Assembly (NCBI GenBank): GCA_002973575.1
Contig: PVEQ01000003.1
Span: 1 to 64,000, forward strand
DNA from: Sediminibacterium magnilacihabitans
GTDB taxonomy: Bacteria; Bacteroidota; Bacteroidia; Chitinophagales; Chitinophagaceae
Direction: 5' to 3'
Length of the DNA: 64,000 nt
Shown here: positions 16,934 through 25,235 of the stretch, piece after piece
Layout of the letters: each line of letters opens with the position of its first letter
How positions within the stretch are numbered: the stretch's first letter is position 1
Notes under the pieces: generated by a model
Database searches by the model: none
What the model saw: the letters and a program-made list of their open reading frames with translations, nothing else
Told to the model about the DNA's origin: nothing
Position numbers and translations under genes: made by a program

Positions 16934-18227
16934 AACTGATTCCCTGCTTGGCCAGTTCAGTCAGCACCGGCTGGTAAATAGCAGGAGCGATGGGAATATG
17001 CAATCCTCTCTCCGGTATCTTACCTTCCAGCAATAAAATGGTTGCCATGCCCAGGGGTAATCCTACTGTTTTAGCCATGGCGGTATGTAAGCTGTTCTCA
17101 CCTTTTACTATCAGGGAACTTTTAATAGAATTGCTCTTGCCTTTCAATTCATACTCAATTTCATGTAACATCACGATCATGTCTTTGTCCTGCGGTTGCA
17201 GCGCCAGCTTTTTTTCCAATAAATATTGCATGATATCGGCAGCAGTACAATCGCCGCGATCCAGCGTTTCATCGGAGTCGAAGCCCAGGAAACGGAATTG
17301 CTCCTGCACCACCGGGTTGTTCAATGTTGCTATGGAAAAATGAAGCTGGTGATGCTGCAAGTGTTGCTGCAGGAATGTTTTATTCGTTATGCGATCGGTT
17401 GGGTAGACAATGGTTTCATCTGTCAGTTTCAATTGCACGATCCAATTCCATCCATTACAAAAATCGGGGTAACGTAGAGTGGTACGCAGAAATGTATCCA
17501 CGCTGTTTAATCCATACGTATCAATATAACCCAGCGAATCGCGGTTCGGATACCATGCTAATTTACCCAGACCATCTATGTCAACTTCTTCGCAGTTGCT
17601 GAACATGTTTTGGTAAATCCGTTCTTTGGTTACACCTCCTTCACGCCATATCGCCCCGGCTTTGCCCGACAATACTACGTTGCGTGGGTTCCAACTGATC
17701 TTATAATGCCAGGGATTGTTGTCACTCTCAGGCGCTACCAGTCCGCCGCAATGTGATTTTAAACTTTTAATAAAACCACCGGCATTGCTGATCTCATGGA
17801 TCAGTTGCATGGCGCTCATGTGATCGATACCGGGATCGAGTCCCATTTCACATAAAAACAACAGGTCTTTGTTGCGGATATCCTCTTCAAATGTTTTCAA
17901 CTCCGGGTCGATATAAGACGCGGTAAGCAAGTGTTTGCTCAATGCAAGACAATCCTTTGCCACCAATAAGTGCAGGGCAGGGGGCAGCATAGAAATCACT
18001 GCATCGGCCTCGCTGATCAGTTCATGGCGCCGTGTAATATCTAAGATGTCAAGCTGAACAACCCGGGCATTCGGGTGCGTACCTACTTTGCCCGAAGCCA
18101 ATGCAAGGTCATGATCGGCCACAGTCAGCTGCCAATTCCGATCCAATACCTGTTCTTTCAGGTAATCGATGAGTACTGTGGCCGATTTCCCGGCGCCTAA
18201 TAACAGGATATGCCTGGCTGGGTTCAT
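16917..18227 (-). CDS. Saccharopine dehydrogenase family protein
   Basis: This 436-residue NAD(P)-dependent oxidoreductase resembles saccharopine reductases. It starts with a Rossmann motif (HILLLGAGKSATVLIDYL). It continues with DAVISMLPPALHLLVAKDCL and LLFLCEMGLDPGIDHMSAM, then FIKSLKSHCGGLVAPESDNNPWHYKISWNPRNVV in several conserved blocks. The family acts in lysine metabolism or in polyamine/homospermidine pathways, and the exact reaction cannot be decided here. I chose the ATG at 18227 because it is right before the Rossmann strand; an upstream in-frame start at 18269 adds 14 residues. A TATATTTG box on the minus strand (18240-18233), with TTG 17 bp further upstream, matches the Bacteroidota promoter pattern but would give an almost leaderless transcript. 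Confidence 0.85.
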   Translation of the reverse strand: MNPARHILLLGAGKSATVLIDYLKEQVLDRNWQLTVADHDLALASGKVGTHPNARVVQLDILDITRRHELISEADAVISMLPPALHLLVAKDCLALSKHLLTASYIDPELKTFEEDIRNKDLLFLCEMGLDPGIDHMSAMQLIHEISNAGGFIKSLKSHCGGLVAPESDNNPWHYKISWNPRNVVLSGKAGAIWREGGVTKERIYQNMFSNCEEVDIDGLGKLAWYPNRDSLGYIDTYGLNSVDTFLRTTLRYPDFCNGWNWIVQLKLTDETIVYPTDRITNKTFLQQHLQHHQLHFSIATLNNPVVQEQFRFLGFDSDETLDRGDCTAADIMQYLLEKKLALQPQDKDMIVMLHEIEYELKGKSNSIKSSLIVKGENSLHTAMAKTVGLPLGMATILLLEGKIPERGLHIPIAPAIYQPVLTELAKQGISFSASF

Positions 18228-18296
18228 ATCACCAAATATATTTACAAATGGCTGTAACAAAACAGGCATTGGATCGTATGGGCAAAAAACACCGTT

Positions 18297-19013
18297 ATGA
18301 AAAAACGTTTTCTTTTCATTGCTTTATGGGGATTGACCCTGTCGGTTGCCTATAGCCAAAAAACAGTAAAGGATGCCAATGCCGTTAGCCGGCAGGTAAG
18401 TGGTTTTCATGCCATTGAAATATCAGGCGGTATAGACCTTTACCTGAGCCAGGGCAATACAGAGGCCGTGGCGGTTAGTGCTGAGTACAACGAAGACCGC
18501 GACAGGATCGTGACCGAAGTAGAAAACGGGGTACTGAAAATATATTTCGAAAAGAAAAGCCTGGGTATCAACTGGAGAGGTGGCCGAAAAATGAAAGCCT
18601 ATGTATCGGCCAAAACAATAGACGCGCTGTCGGCCTCCGGCGGATCGGATGTACAGGTTGATGGTACTTTGAATGGCTCCGCACTGCATGTATCACTTTC
18701 AGGCGGCGCCGATTTCAAGGGAAGGGTAACCATGAACGAACTGGCTTTTTCAGCCAGTGGCGGCAGCGATGTATCGGTTTCCGGTAAGGCGGGAAAACTG
18801 AACCTGAAAGCCTCCGGCGGCAGCGATGTACATGCGTATGACCTCACCAGCGATTACTGTACTGTGAGCTCCAGCGGGGGCAGCGACGTATATGTTACGG
18901 TGAACAAAGAAATCAAAGCCGAAGCCAGCGGCGGCAGCGATGTACACTATAAAGGGGGCGCTGCTGTAACCAGTTCAAAAAGCGGCGGATCGAGCGTAAA
19001 AAAAGTGGGCTGA
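18297..19013 (+). CDS. Secreted GIN-domain (DUF2807) protein with SGGSDV repeats
   Basis: The 238-residue protein has a signal peptide (MKKRFLFIALWGLTLSVAYSQ) and a putative autotransporter-adhesin head GIN domain. The domain forms a beta-helix in which the turn motif SGGSDV recurs: five exact copies (ASGGSDVQ, ASGGSDVS, ASGGSDVH, SSGGSDVY, ASGGSDVH) and two variants (SGGADF, SGGSSV) in the last 140 residues. The regular turns suggest a stacked solenoid exposed outside the inner membrane. Function in this family is mostly unknown. The gene is divergent from the saccharopine-dehydrogenase-like gene and 64 bp upstream of gyrA. Confidence 0.85.
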   Translation: MKKRFLFIALWGLTLSVAYSQKTVKDANAVSRQVSGFHAIEISGGIDLYLSQGNTEAVAVSAEYNEDRDRIVTEVENGVLKIYFEKKSLGINWRGGRKMKAYVSAKTIDALSASGGSDVQVDGTLNGSALHVSLSGGADFKGRVTMNELAFSASGGSDVSVSGKAGKLNLKASGGSDVHAYDLTSDYCTVSSSGGSDVYVTVNKEIKAEASGGSDVHYKGGAAVTSSKSGGSSVKKVG

Positions 19014-19077
19014 AAGGGGCAAAAAAGGTATCTTCGCCGTTCTTGAAATTGCAAAAATCAAGTACGAGAACGAATTC

Positions 19078-21639
19078 ATGGAAGAGAACCATTTACCCGA
19101 ACAGACGAACGACAACGATCGTATCATACAGGTCAATATAGAGGAGCAAATGAAGACCGCTTACATCGACTATTCGATGTCGGTCATTGTAGGAAGGGCC
19201 CTTCCCGATGTGCGGGATGGCTTCAAACCCGTTCATCGCCGCGTGCTCTACGCCATGAATGAGCTGGGTAACCACAGCAACAAGCCCTATAAAAAATCTG
19301 CCCGTATCGTGGGGGAAGTGATGGGTAAATACCATCCGCACGGAGATGCTTCTATTTACGATACTTTGGTGCGCATGGCGCAGGACTGGACCATGCGTTA
19401 TACCCTGGTAGACGGTCAGGGTAACTTCGGTAACCAGGACGGGGACATGCCCGCTGCCATGCGTTATACCGAAGCGAGGCTGCAGCGTGTGGCCGAAGCC
19501 ATGCTCGATGATATCGAAAAAGAGACCGTAGATTTTCAACTCAACTTCGACGACTCCCTCTCAGAACCCAGCGTATTACCTACCCGTATACCGCAATTGC
19601 TGGTAAACGGTTCATCGGGTATTGCCGTGGGTATGGCCACGAATATGATGCCCCATAACCTGGGTGAAGTGGTGGATGGTTGCATTGCTTATATCGACAA
19701 CAAAGCGATACCTGTTGAGGAATTGTTGAACTATGTAAAAGCCCCCGACTTTCCTACAGGCGGTGTGATCTATGGCATGGAAGGCGTGCGCGAGGGCCTC
19801 ATAACCGGAAGAGGACGGGTGGTATTGCGGGGCAAATGCCATGTAGATACCAAGGTCAGCGGGCGGGAACAGATCGTGATTACACAGGTGCCGTATCTCG
19901 TTAACAGGGACAAGCTCACCGACCGGATCGGGCAGCTCGTGAACGATAAAACCATCGAAGGCATAGCGCATGTGAACAACGAAAGCAACATGCGCGAAGG
20001 AACCCGTATTGTGCTTGACCTCAAGCGCGATGCCGTGGCACAGGTCATCATCAACCAATTGTATAAATTCACCGAACTGCAAACCAGTTTCGGTATCAAT
20101 AATGTGGCCATCAGCAAAGGAAGGCCGCGGGTGATGAACCTGAAAGACCTCATTGCCGAGTTCATCGAATTCAGGATGGACGTAGTGATACGCCGTACCC
20201 GCTATGAATTGCGTAAGGCCGAAGAGCGTGCGCATATTTTACAAGGATACCTCATTGCACTCGATCACCTCGATGAAGTGATCCAACTGATACGCAGTTC
20301 ATCTACGCCTGAAGCGGCCAAAGAAAACCTGGTCAATGCAGGATGGGGATTGGATGAAGTGCAGGCCAAAGCCATACTGGAACTGAGGCTGCAAAGGCTC
20401 ACCGGCATGGAGCGTGATAAGATCCGTGAAGAGTTCGATCAGTTGATGATACAGATCACTAACCTGAAAGAACTGTTGGCCAATGAAGGACTGCGTTACG
20501 ATCTCATCAAAAAAGAATTGCAGGAAGTTAAAGATAAATTCGCCGACGAAAGAAAAACAGAAATACAATACCTCGCCGATGAAATGCGGATAGAAGACCT
20601 CATTGAAGAAGAAGATGTGGTCATTACTATCTCGCACTTAGGTTATATCAAACGTACTTCAGCCAGCGAATACCGCCAGCAGCGCCGCGGCGGCAGGGGA
20701 GCGGTAGGTTCCAAAACCCGCGAGGAAGATTTTGTGGAACATTTGTTTGTGGCATCTACCCACGATACCATGATGTTCTTCACCGAAAAAGGGCGTTGTT
20801 ACTGGCTGCGTGTGTATGAGATACCGGAAGGAGACAAGCAGAGCAAGGGCAGGGCAATACAGAACCTGATACAGATACCGAACGACGATAAGGTAAAAGC
20901 CATCATCGACGTGAAGAACCTGGATGACAAAGCATTTGTTGAGAGCCATTATATTGTGCTGTGTACCAAGAAAGGCGTGATCAAGAAAACTTCACTCGAA
21001 GATTTCAGCCGCCCGCGCGCTACCGGCGTCAATGCCATTACCATTGTGGAGGGCGATGAGCTGCTGGAAGCAAAAATGACCAATGGACATTCGGAGATCA
21101 TGCTGGCCATAAAGAGCGGAAGGGCCATCCGTTTCCCTGAAGAAAAAGTAAGGGCAACCGGTCGTGGCGCTATTGGTGTGGCAGGTATAGAAGTGGATGA
21201 TGAAAAAGACGAAGTGATCGGAATGATCTGCATCAATAAAGAAGATGTTACCCGCACTATATTGGTGGTAAGTGAGAAAGGTTTCGGTAAGCGTACACAG
21301 GTAGATGAATACCGCATCACCAACAGGGGAGGAAAAGGAGTGAAGACCATCAATGTTACCGATAAAACGGGCAGCCTGGTAGGTATACTCTACGTAACAG
21401 AAAAAGAAGACCTGATCATTACTTGTAAATCGGGCATTACCATCCGTACCGGTATTGTAGATATCAGGGAAGCGGGACGTGCCACACAAGGTGTTAAACT
21501 GATCCGTATAGATGAAGGCGATGAAATTGCAGCGATATCTCAAATAGAAGACCAGGAGGAAGAAGTAGAAACACTTGGTAATGAGTTGGCCGGTAATGCT
21601 GACGATGAAAATGCCGAAAATCAGGCACAGCCTTTGTAA
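19078..21639 (+). CDS. gyrA: DNA gyrase subunit A
   Basis: GyrA is the breakage-reunion subunit that, with GyrB, introduces negative supercoils. The 853-residue product shows DVRDGFKPVHRRVLYAM, KSARIVGEVMGKYHPHGDASIYD (quinolone-resistance region with serine/aspartate-type positions intact) and AAMRYTEARL with the catalytic tyrosine. The gyrase-specific GyrA box reads QRRGGRG, which separates it from ParC. The C-terminus is acidic. A TATCTTCG sequence at 19029-19036 resembles a Bacteroidota -7 box. A TPR-protein gene follows 34 bp downstream. Confidence 0.97.
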   Translation: MEENHLPEQTNDNDRIIQVNIEEQMKTAYIDYSMSVIVGRALPDVRDGFKPVHRRVLYAMNELGNHSNKPYKKSARIVGEVMGKYHPHGDASIYDTLVRMAQDWTMRYTLVDGQGNFGNQDGDMPAAMRYTEARLQRVAEAMLDDIEKETVDFQLNFDDSLSEPSVLPTRIPQLLVNGSSGIAVGMATNMMPHNLGEVVDGCIAYIDNKAIPVEELLNYVKAPDFPTGGVIYGMEGVREGLITGRGRVVLRGKCHVDTKVSGREQIVITQVPYLVNRDKLTDRIGQLVNDKTIEGIAHVNNESNMREGTRIVLDLKRDAVAQVIINQLYKFTELQTSFGINNVAISKGRPRVMNLKDLIAEFIEFRMDVVIRRTRYELRKAEERAHILQGYLIALDHLDEVIQLIRSSSTPEAAKENLVNAGWGLDEVQAKAILELRLQRLTGMERDKIREEFDQLMIQITNLKELLANEGLRYDLIKKELQEVKDKFADERKTEIQYLADEMRIEDLIEEEDVVITISHLGYIKRTSASEYRQQRRGGRGAVGSKTREEDFVEHLFVASTHDTMMFFTEKGRCYWLRVYEIPEGDKQSKGRAIQNLIQIPNDDKVKAIIDVKNLDDKAFVESHYIVLCTKKGVIKKTSLEDFSRPRATGVNAITIVEGDELLEAKMTNGHSEIMLAIKSGRAIRFPEEKVRATGRGAIGVAGIEVDDEKDEVIGMICINKEDVTRTILVVSEKGFGKRTQVDEYRITNRGGKGVKTINVTDKTGSLVGILYVTEKEDLIITCKSGITIRTGIVDIREAGRATQGVKLIRIDEGDEIAAISQIEDQEEEVETLGNELAGNADDENAENQAQPL

Positions 21640-21673
21640 TTAAGAGAAATAAAAAATACAACAAAGCAACACC

Positions 21674-23047
21674 ATGAAAAAACTATTGTTTGTTTCCCTG
21701 TTGGCGGCCTCTGTTCAGCTTGCCACTGCGCAGGACCTCAAGAAAGTAGAGAACAATATGGTACTGAACAGGGTTGAAGACGCCAAAACGGAAATCGATA
21801 AAGTGCTGGCCGACCCCAAAAATGCATCCAAACCGGAAGTGCTGTATTGGAAAGCCAAAATTTATGCATCTCTTTACAAAGATGCCAAACTGAGCGAAAA
21901 GTTCCCCAGTATCGACCAGGATGTGAAAGATGCTATGCAGAAATATATAGCAGCAGATCCTGCGTTTGCAGTAACAAAAAGCAAGGGCGCTGACTTTTTC
22001 TTTGATGTATACAGTGCTTCATTTCAGAAAGGAGTGAAACTTTTCAATGAAAAAAAATGGAATGATGCCGCTAATTATTTCGAAACAGCCATCACTTATA
22101 TTGATGAGATCATCAAAAACAAATGGACCAACAGCAGCATTGCTTTCGACACTACTTCGCTGTTATATGCCGGTTACTCTTTGCAGAATGCCAATAAGCT
22201 CGATGGAGCCGCCAAGTATTATGGCAAGCTGGCCGATAATAAAGTAAAAGGAGAAGGGTATATAGAAGTGTATCGTTTCTTGGTAATGTACTATACCAAT
22301 ACCAATAACAAAGCAGAGTTCGATAAATACCTGGCATTGGCCAAAGAAGTATATCCTAAAGAAATGCCTTGGGATGAATTTGAAATGGACTTCATTGACA
22401 AGAACTACGACCTGGCAAAGAAAACAGCCATGTACGATAAAGACGATGCTGCAGGTACCATGACTGAAAAGCAATACCTGCAGTTCGGCGATCTTTTCGT
22501 GAATGTGAAGAATAAAGAGAAGGGACATCTCGACAGCGCACAAATGGCCGTTTATACATTGAAAGCAGCAGATGCGTTCAAGAAAGCATTCGCCAAGAAC
22601 CCCAGCCAGTCACTGGCAGCCTTCAACGTAGGAATTATTTATTATACCATCTTTGGTGAGTACGACGACCAGTACAGTGCCAACATCAGGACAATGCGCC
22701 AGTTGAACAGCAATAAGCCTGTTGAAAAAGATCCCAAGAAAAAAGCTGCTGCTGAAGCTGCTTTGAAACAGCAGATGGACCCGCTGAAAAAAGCGAATGC
22801 CGACCTGGAAAAACCATTGTTCGATAACATCGACGCTTCAATAGAATGGTTAACTAAATCGTATAACATTCTGAAAGGCAAGCAAGACAAAACTGCTGTA
22901 GAAAAGAGTGTGATCAACAAATCGGTAGACTTCTTGGCCAATTTGTACGGTTACAAGCGTGATAAAGTAAGAGGAAAAGATGCGAAAGCTTATGATACTT
23001 ATGATGCCAAGTACAAAGAGTTTGATGCATTGCACGGTAAATTCTAA
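21674..23047 (+). CDS. Secreted tetratricopeptide-repeat-like protein
   Basis: This 457-residue protein begins with a signal peptide (MKKLLFVSLLAASVQLATAQ) and consists of helical repeats in TPR style. Examples are DAKTEIDKVLADPKNASKPEVLYWKAKIY, KWNDAANYFETAITYIDEIIK and NKLDGAAKYYGKLADNKV. It has no enzymatic motif. Proteins like this act as periplasmic or outer-membrane scaffolds in Bacteroidota. It may be co-transcribed with gyrA, since only 34 bp separate them, and a strong hairpin terminator follows its stop. Confidence 0.75.
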   Translation: MKKLLFVSLLAASVQLATAQDLKKVENNMVLNRVEDAKTEIDKVLADPKNASKPEVLYWKAKIYASLYKDAKLSEKFPSIDQDVKDAMQKYIAADPAFAVTKSKGADFFFDVYSASFQKGVKLFNEKKWNDAANYFETAITYIDEIIKNKWTNSSIAFDTTSLLYAGYSLQNANKLDGAAKYYGKLADNKVKGEGYIEVYRFLVMYYTNTNNKAEFDKYLALAKEVYPKEMPWDEFEMDFIDKNYDLAKKTAMYDKDDAAGTMTEKQYLQFGDLFVNVKNKEKGHLDSAQMAVYTLKAADAFKKAFAKNPSQSLAAFNVGIIYYTIFGEYDDQYSANIRTMRQLNSNKPVEKDPKKKAAAEAALKQQMDPLKKANADLEKPLFDNIDASIEWLTKSYNILKGKQDKTAVEKSVINKSVDFLANLYGYKRDKVRGKDAKAYDTYDAKYKEFDALHGKF

Positions 23048-23068
23048 TCACCGTTCATAATTGATTGA

Positions 23069-23105
23069 AATAAAGCCTTCTCTGCGGAGAGGGCTTTATT
23101 TTTTC
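23069..23105 (+). terminator. Intrinsic terminator after the TPR gene
   Basis: A 14-bp stem with one G-U pair (arms 23069-23082 and 23087-23100), capped by a TGCG tetraloop, is followed by a T-rich run (ATTTTTTCTTC). It lies 21 bp after the TPR-protein stop and overlaps the convergent rlpA-like stop at 23096. The A-rich sequence on the other side could make it work in both directions. Confidence 0.85.
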
Positions 23106-23473
23106 TTCTTTTTATAACTGAGTTTTACCTGGGCAACGCCTTTGGAAGTCATGTCGAGCTTTTCGGCGGCCTTCGCGCTCAGGTCAATGATCCGTCCCTT
23201 AATATACGGGCCACGGTCGTTGATGCGCACTTTAACGCTTTCGCCGTTAGACAGGTTGGTAACTTTTACCATGGTGCCAAAAGGAAGCGTTTTATGAGCA
23301 GCCGTCAGTTGATGCGTGTTGAATATTTCACCGTTGGCTGTTTTCTTTCCGTTGAATCCATCGTTCACACCATAATAAGAAGCCATACCTGTTTCTGTAA
23401 TTCTCCTGGAGCAGCCTGTGAGAACCAGCAGCAGGGGGATGGCTAATCTGATAAAGGACTTTGTTGCTTGCAT
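23096..23473 (-). CDS. RlpA-like septal ring lytic transglycosylase lipoprotein
   Basis: This 125-residue lipoprotein has a signal peptide ending in a lipobox (LLVLTGC). It is followed by a double-psi beta-barrel of the RlpA family: [39 protein letters not shown] and [18 protein letters not shown]. RlpA members cleave or bind peptidoglycan strands lacking stem peptides. The protein lacks a SPOR domain and ends in a lysine run (KKKKK). The catalytic-type aspartate and histidine segments of the DPBB are present. Confidence 0.9.
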   Translation of the reverse strand: MQATKSFIRLAIPLLLVLTGCSRRITETGMASYYGVNDGFNGKKTANGEIFNTHQLTAAHKTLPFGTMVKVTNLSNGESVKVRINDRGPYIKGRIIDLSAKAAEKLDMTSKGVAQVKLSYKKKKK

Positions 23474-23648
23474 ATCCCTATTAACGCGAAAATCGTGCTA
23501 TTATTTACTTAACATAATATTAATTATAGGAACAAAAGATAGCTTTGTAACTGGTTGATTTTCATGAACGGAAAATCGCCTTATATTGTTGTTGTAAAAA
23601 TGAATTGGTATTATAATAGAAAAATCACTTCCATCAACCAATAAGCAT

Positions 23649-24215
23649 ATGAGTAACAATAAAAAGAAATTATCAGCCGCACAAAGTGAAGAACTGCTCA
23701 AAATAATAAAAGCCCGATTCGAAAAAAACAAGAACCGCCATAAAGGGATTGAATGGGATAATGTACAAACAAAGTTGAATGCACATCCTGATAAACTCTG
23801 GTCGCTCAACGAAATGGAAAGAACCGGCGGAGAGCCTGATGTTGTTGGATATGATAAAAAAACGGGCGAATATATCTTTTATGATTGCGCTGCAGAAAGC
23901 CCCAAAGACCGCAGAAGTTTTTGCTACGACCGTGAAGCGTTGGAAGAAAGGAAAGAAAATAAACCAGAGAACAATGCGATGGATGTAGCCGCTGCCATGG
24001 GCGTTGAACTTTTAACCGAAGCACAATACCGTGAGCTGCAACAATTGGGAAAATTCGATCTGAAAACGTCGAGCTGGGTGCAAACACCCCCTGCCATCAG
24101 GAAACTTGGCGGCGCTCTTTTTTGTGACCGTCGCTATGATCATGTCTTCATGTATCACAATGGCGCTATCTCCTACTACGCTGCCAGGGGATTCCGCGGA
24201 TCATTAAAAGTTTAA
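23649..24215 (+). CDS. DUF4256 domain-containing protein
   Basis: The 188-residue product covers the DUF4256 family, of unknown function, end to end. Typical segments are LLKIIKARFEKNKNRHKGIEW, LWSLNEMERTGGEPDVVG, YDCAAESPKDRRSFCYDREALE and VQTPPAIRKLGGALFCDRRYD. No signal peptide is seen, so it is cytoplasmic. A TAGCTTTG box at 23540-23547 lies about 100 bp upstream and matches the -7 part of the Bacteroidota promoter. The 175-bp region before the gene holds nothing else I can identify. Confidence 0.85.
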   Translation: MSNNKKKLSAAQSEELLKIIKARFEKNKNRHKGIEWDNVQTKLNAHPDKLWSLNEMERTGGEPDVVGYDKKTGEYIFYDCAAESPKDRRSFCYDREALEERKENKPENNAMDVAAAMGVELLTEAQYRELQQLGKFDLKTSSWVQTPPAIRKLGGALFCDRRYDHVFMYHNGAISYYAARGFRGSLKV

Positions 24216-24226
24216 ATGTCATCAAC

Positions 24227-24577
24227 ATGCAATTCTTATCACTTCAACCATTTGTTCCTTCTGGCAAAGACTTTGAGAAAGCAAAAGCATTCTTTTCAGC
24301 ATTGGGGTTTAGCATCACCTGGAGCAACACCGATTATGCCGGTTTTGAGAACAACACATGCAAGTTTATCCTGCAGCGATTTGATAATACAACATTTGCT
24401 GAAAATTTTATGATAACAGTAGGTATCAGCAACGCGCAGGAGTTTAGCAACAACATCATTGAAAAAAGATTGCCCGAACAATTTGGTATTCGTATAAGTG
24501 AAGTAATGCAGCAGCCTTATGGCAAAGAAGTAAACATCATTGACATGGCAGGTGTTTGCTGGCATTTTGTAGAGTAA
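24227..24577 (+). CDS. VOC family (glyoxalase-like) protein
   Basis: This 116-residue protein is a single vicinal-oxygen-chelate domain. It begins with LQPFVPSGKDFEKAKAFFSALGFSITW, a glyoxalase-type first beta-alpha-beta module. It ends with NIIDMAGVCWHF, where the second half would place a metal ligand. Members include glyoxalases, extradiol dioxygenases and resistance proteins, and the particular role cannot be determined. It starts 11 bp after the DUF4256 stop, probably in the same transcript. Confidence 0.82.
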   Translation: MQFLSLQPFVPSGKDFEKAKAFFSALGFSITWSNTDYAGFENNTCKFILQRFDNTTFAENFMITVGISNAQEFSNNIIEKRLPEQFGIRISEVMQQPYGKEVNIIDMAGVCWHFVE

Positions 24578-24588
24578 CACCCAATATC

Positions 24589-25149
24589 TTACTTCAATTG
24601 ATACCGAAGCACGGTAATGCCACATTCATAAGGTGTAGTGCTCACCAATGAAAGCTCCTGCCGCATATTGGCCAGGTCAAATATGCGCATCCCTTTGTTG
24701 ATCATCACAGGGTTGATGAAAAAATTGAACTCATCAATGTGCCTGCCCTGTATCAAAGCAGAAACAAACCCTGCACCACCATATACTACGATGTCTTTCC
24801 CCTCCTGCTTTTTCAGCTTCATAATTTCGTCGGACAGGTTGCCCTTGGCCAGTGAAGTGTTTTTGCCGATGGGTTTATCGAGGGTTTTGGTAAAGATGAC
24901 TTTGGGTGTGTTGACCATTTTCAATGCAAAAGAATATTCGGGACTGTTGGGTTGTACGGCTTCCCAATAATTAACGAAGCCTTCCGTCATTTTACGGCCC
25001 AGCAAAATGGTATCTGAACTGTCAGTGAGTTCGGTGATGAAATTGATGAGCTTGCTATCCAGGTTCCAGGTCATCCAGTCCAGCTCGCCATTAGGACCAG
25101 CTACATAACCATCAACAGACATCTGTACTTGTAATTTCAATTTCCGCAT
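24589..25149 (-). CDS. Dihydrofolate reductase family protein (RibD C-terminal type)
   Basis: The 186-residue protein has the RibD C-terminal / DHFR-like fold: RKLKLQVQMSVDGYVAGPNGELDWM, DTILLGRKMTEGFVNYW, VNTPKVIFTKTL, and GKDIVVYGGAGFVSAL. These are the standard motifs of the small dihydrofolate-reductase-like family in Bacteroidota, whose substrates are mostly unknown. I chose the ATG at 25149, since the family start follows immediately; upstream in-frame sequence (to 25221) has no family character. It converges on the VOC gene. Confidence 0.88.
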   Translation of the reverse strand: MRKLKLQVQMSVDGYVAGPNGELDWMTWNLDSKLINFITELTDSSDTILLGRKMTEGFVNYWEAVQPNSPEYSFALKMVNTPKVIFTKTLDKPIGKNTSLAKGNLSDEIMKLKKQEGKDIVVYGGAGFVSALIQGRHIDEFNFFINPVMINKGMRIFDLANMRQELSLVSTTPYECGITVLRYQLK

Positions 25150-25235
25150 GGTAAAATGATATTTTATAATGATGGGAAAATTGCATTGCTCCGCTAAAGT
25201 AATGCTTACGCTTACAAACAAATAGTGTTTTCCTG

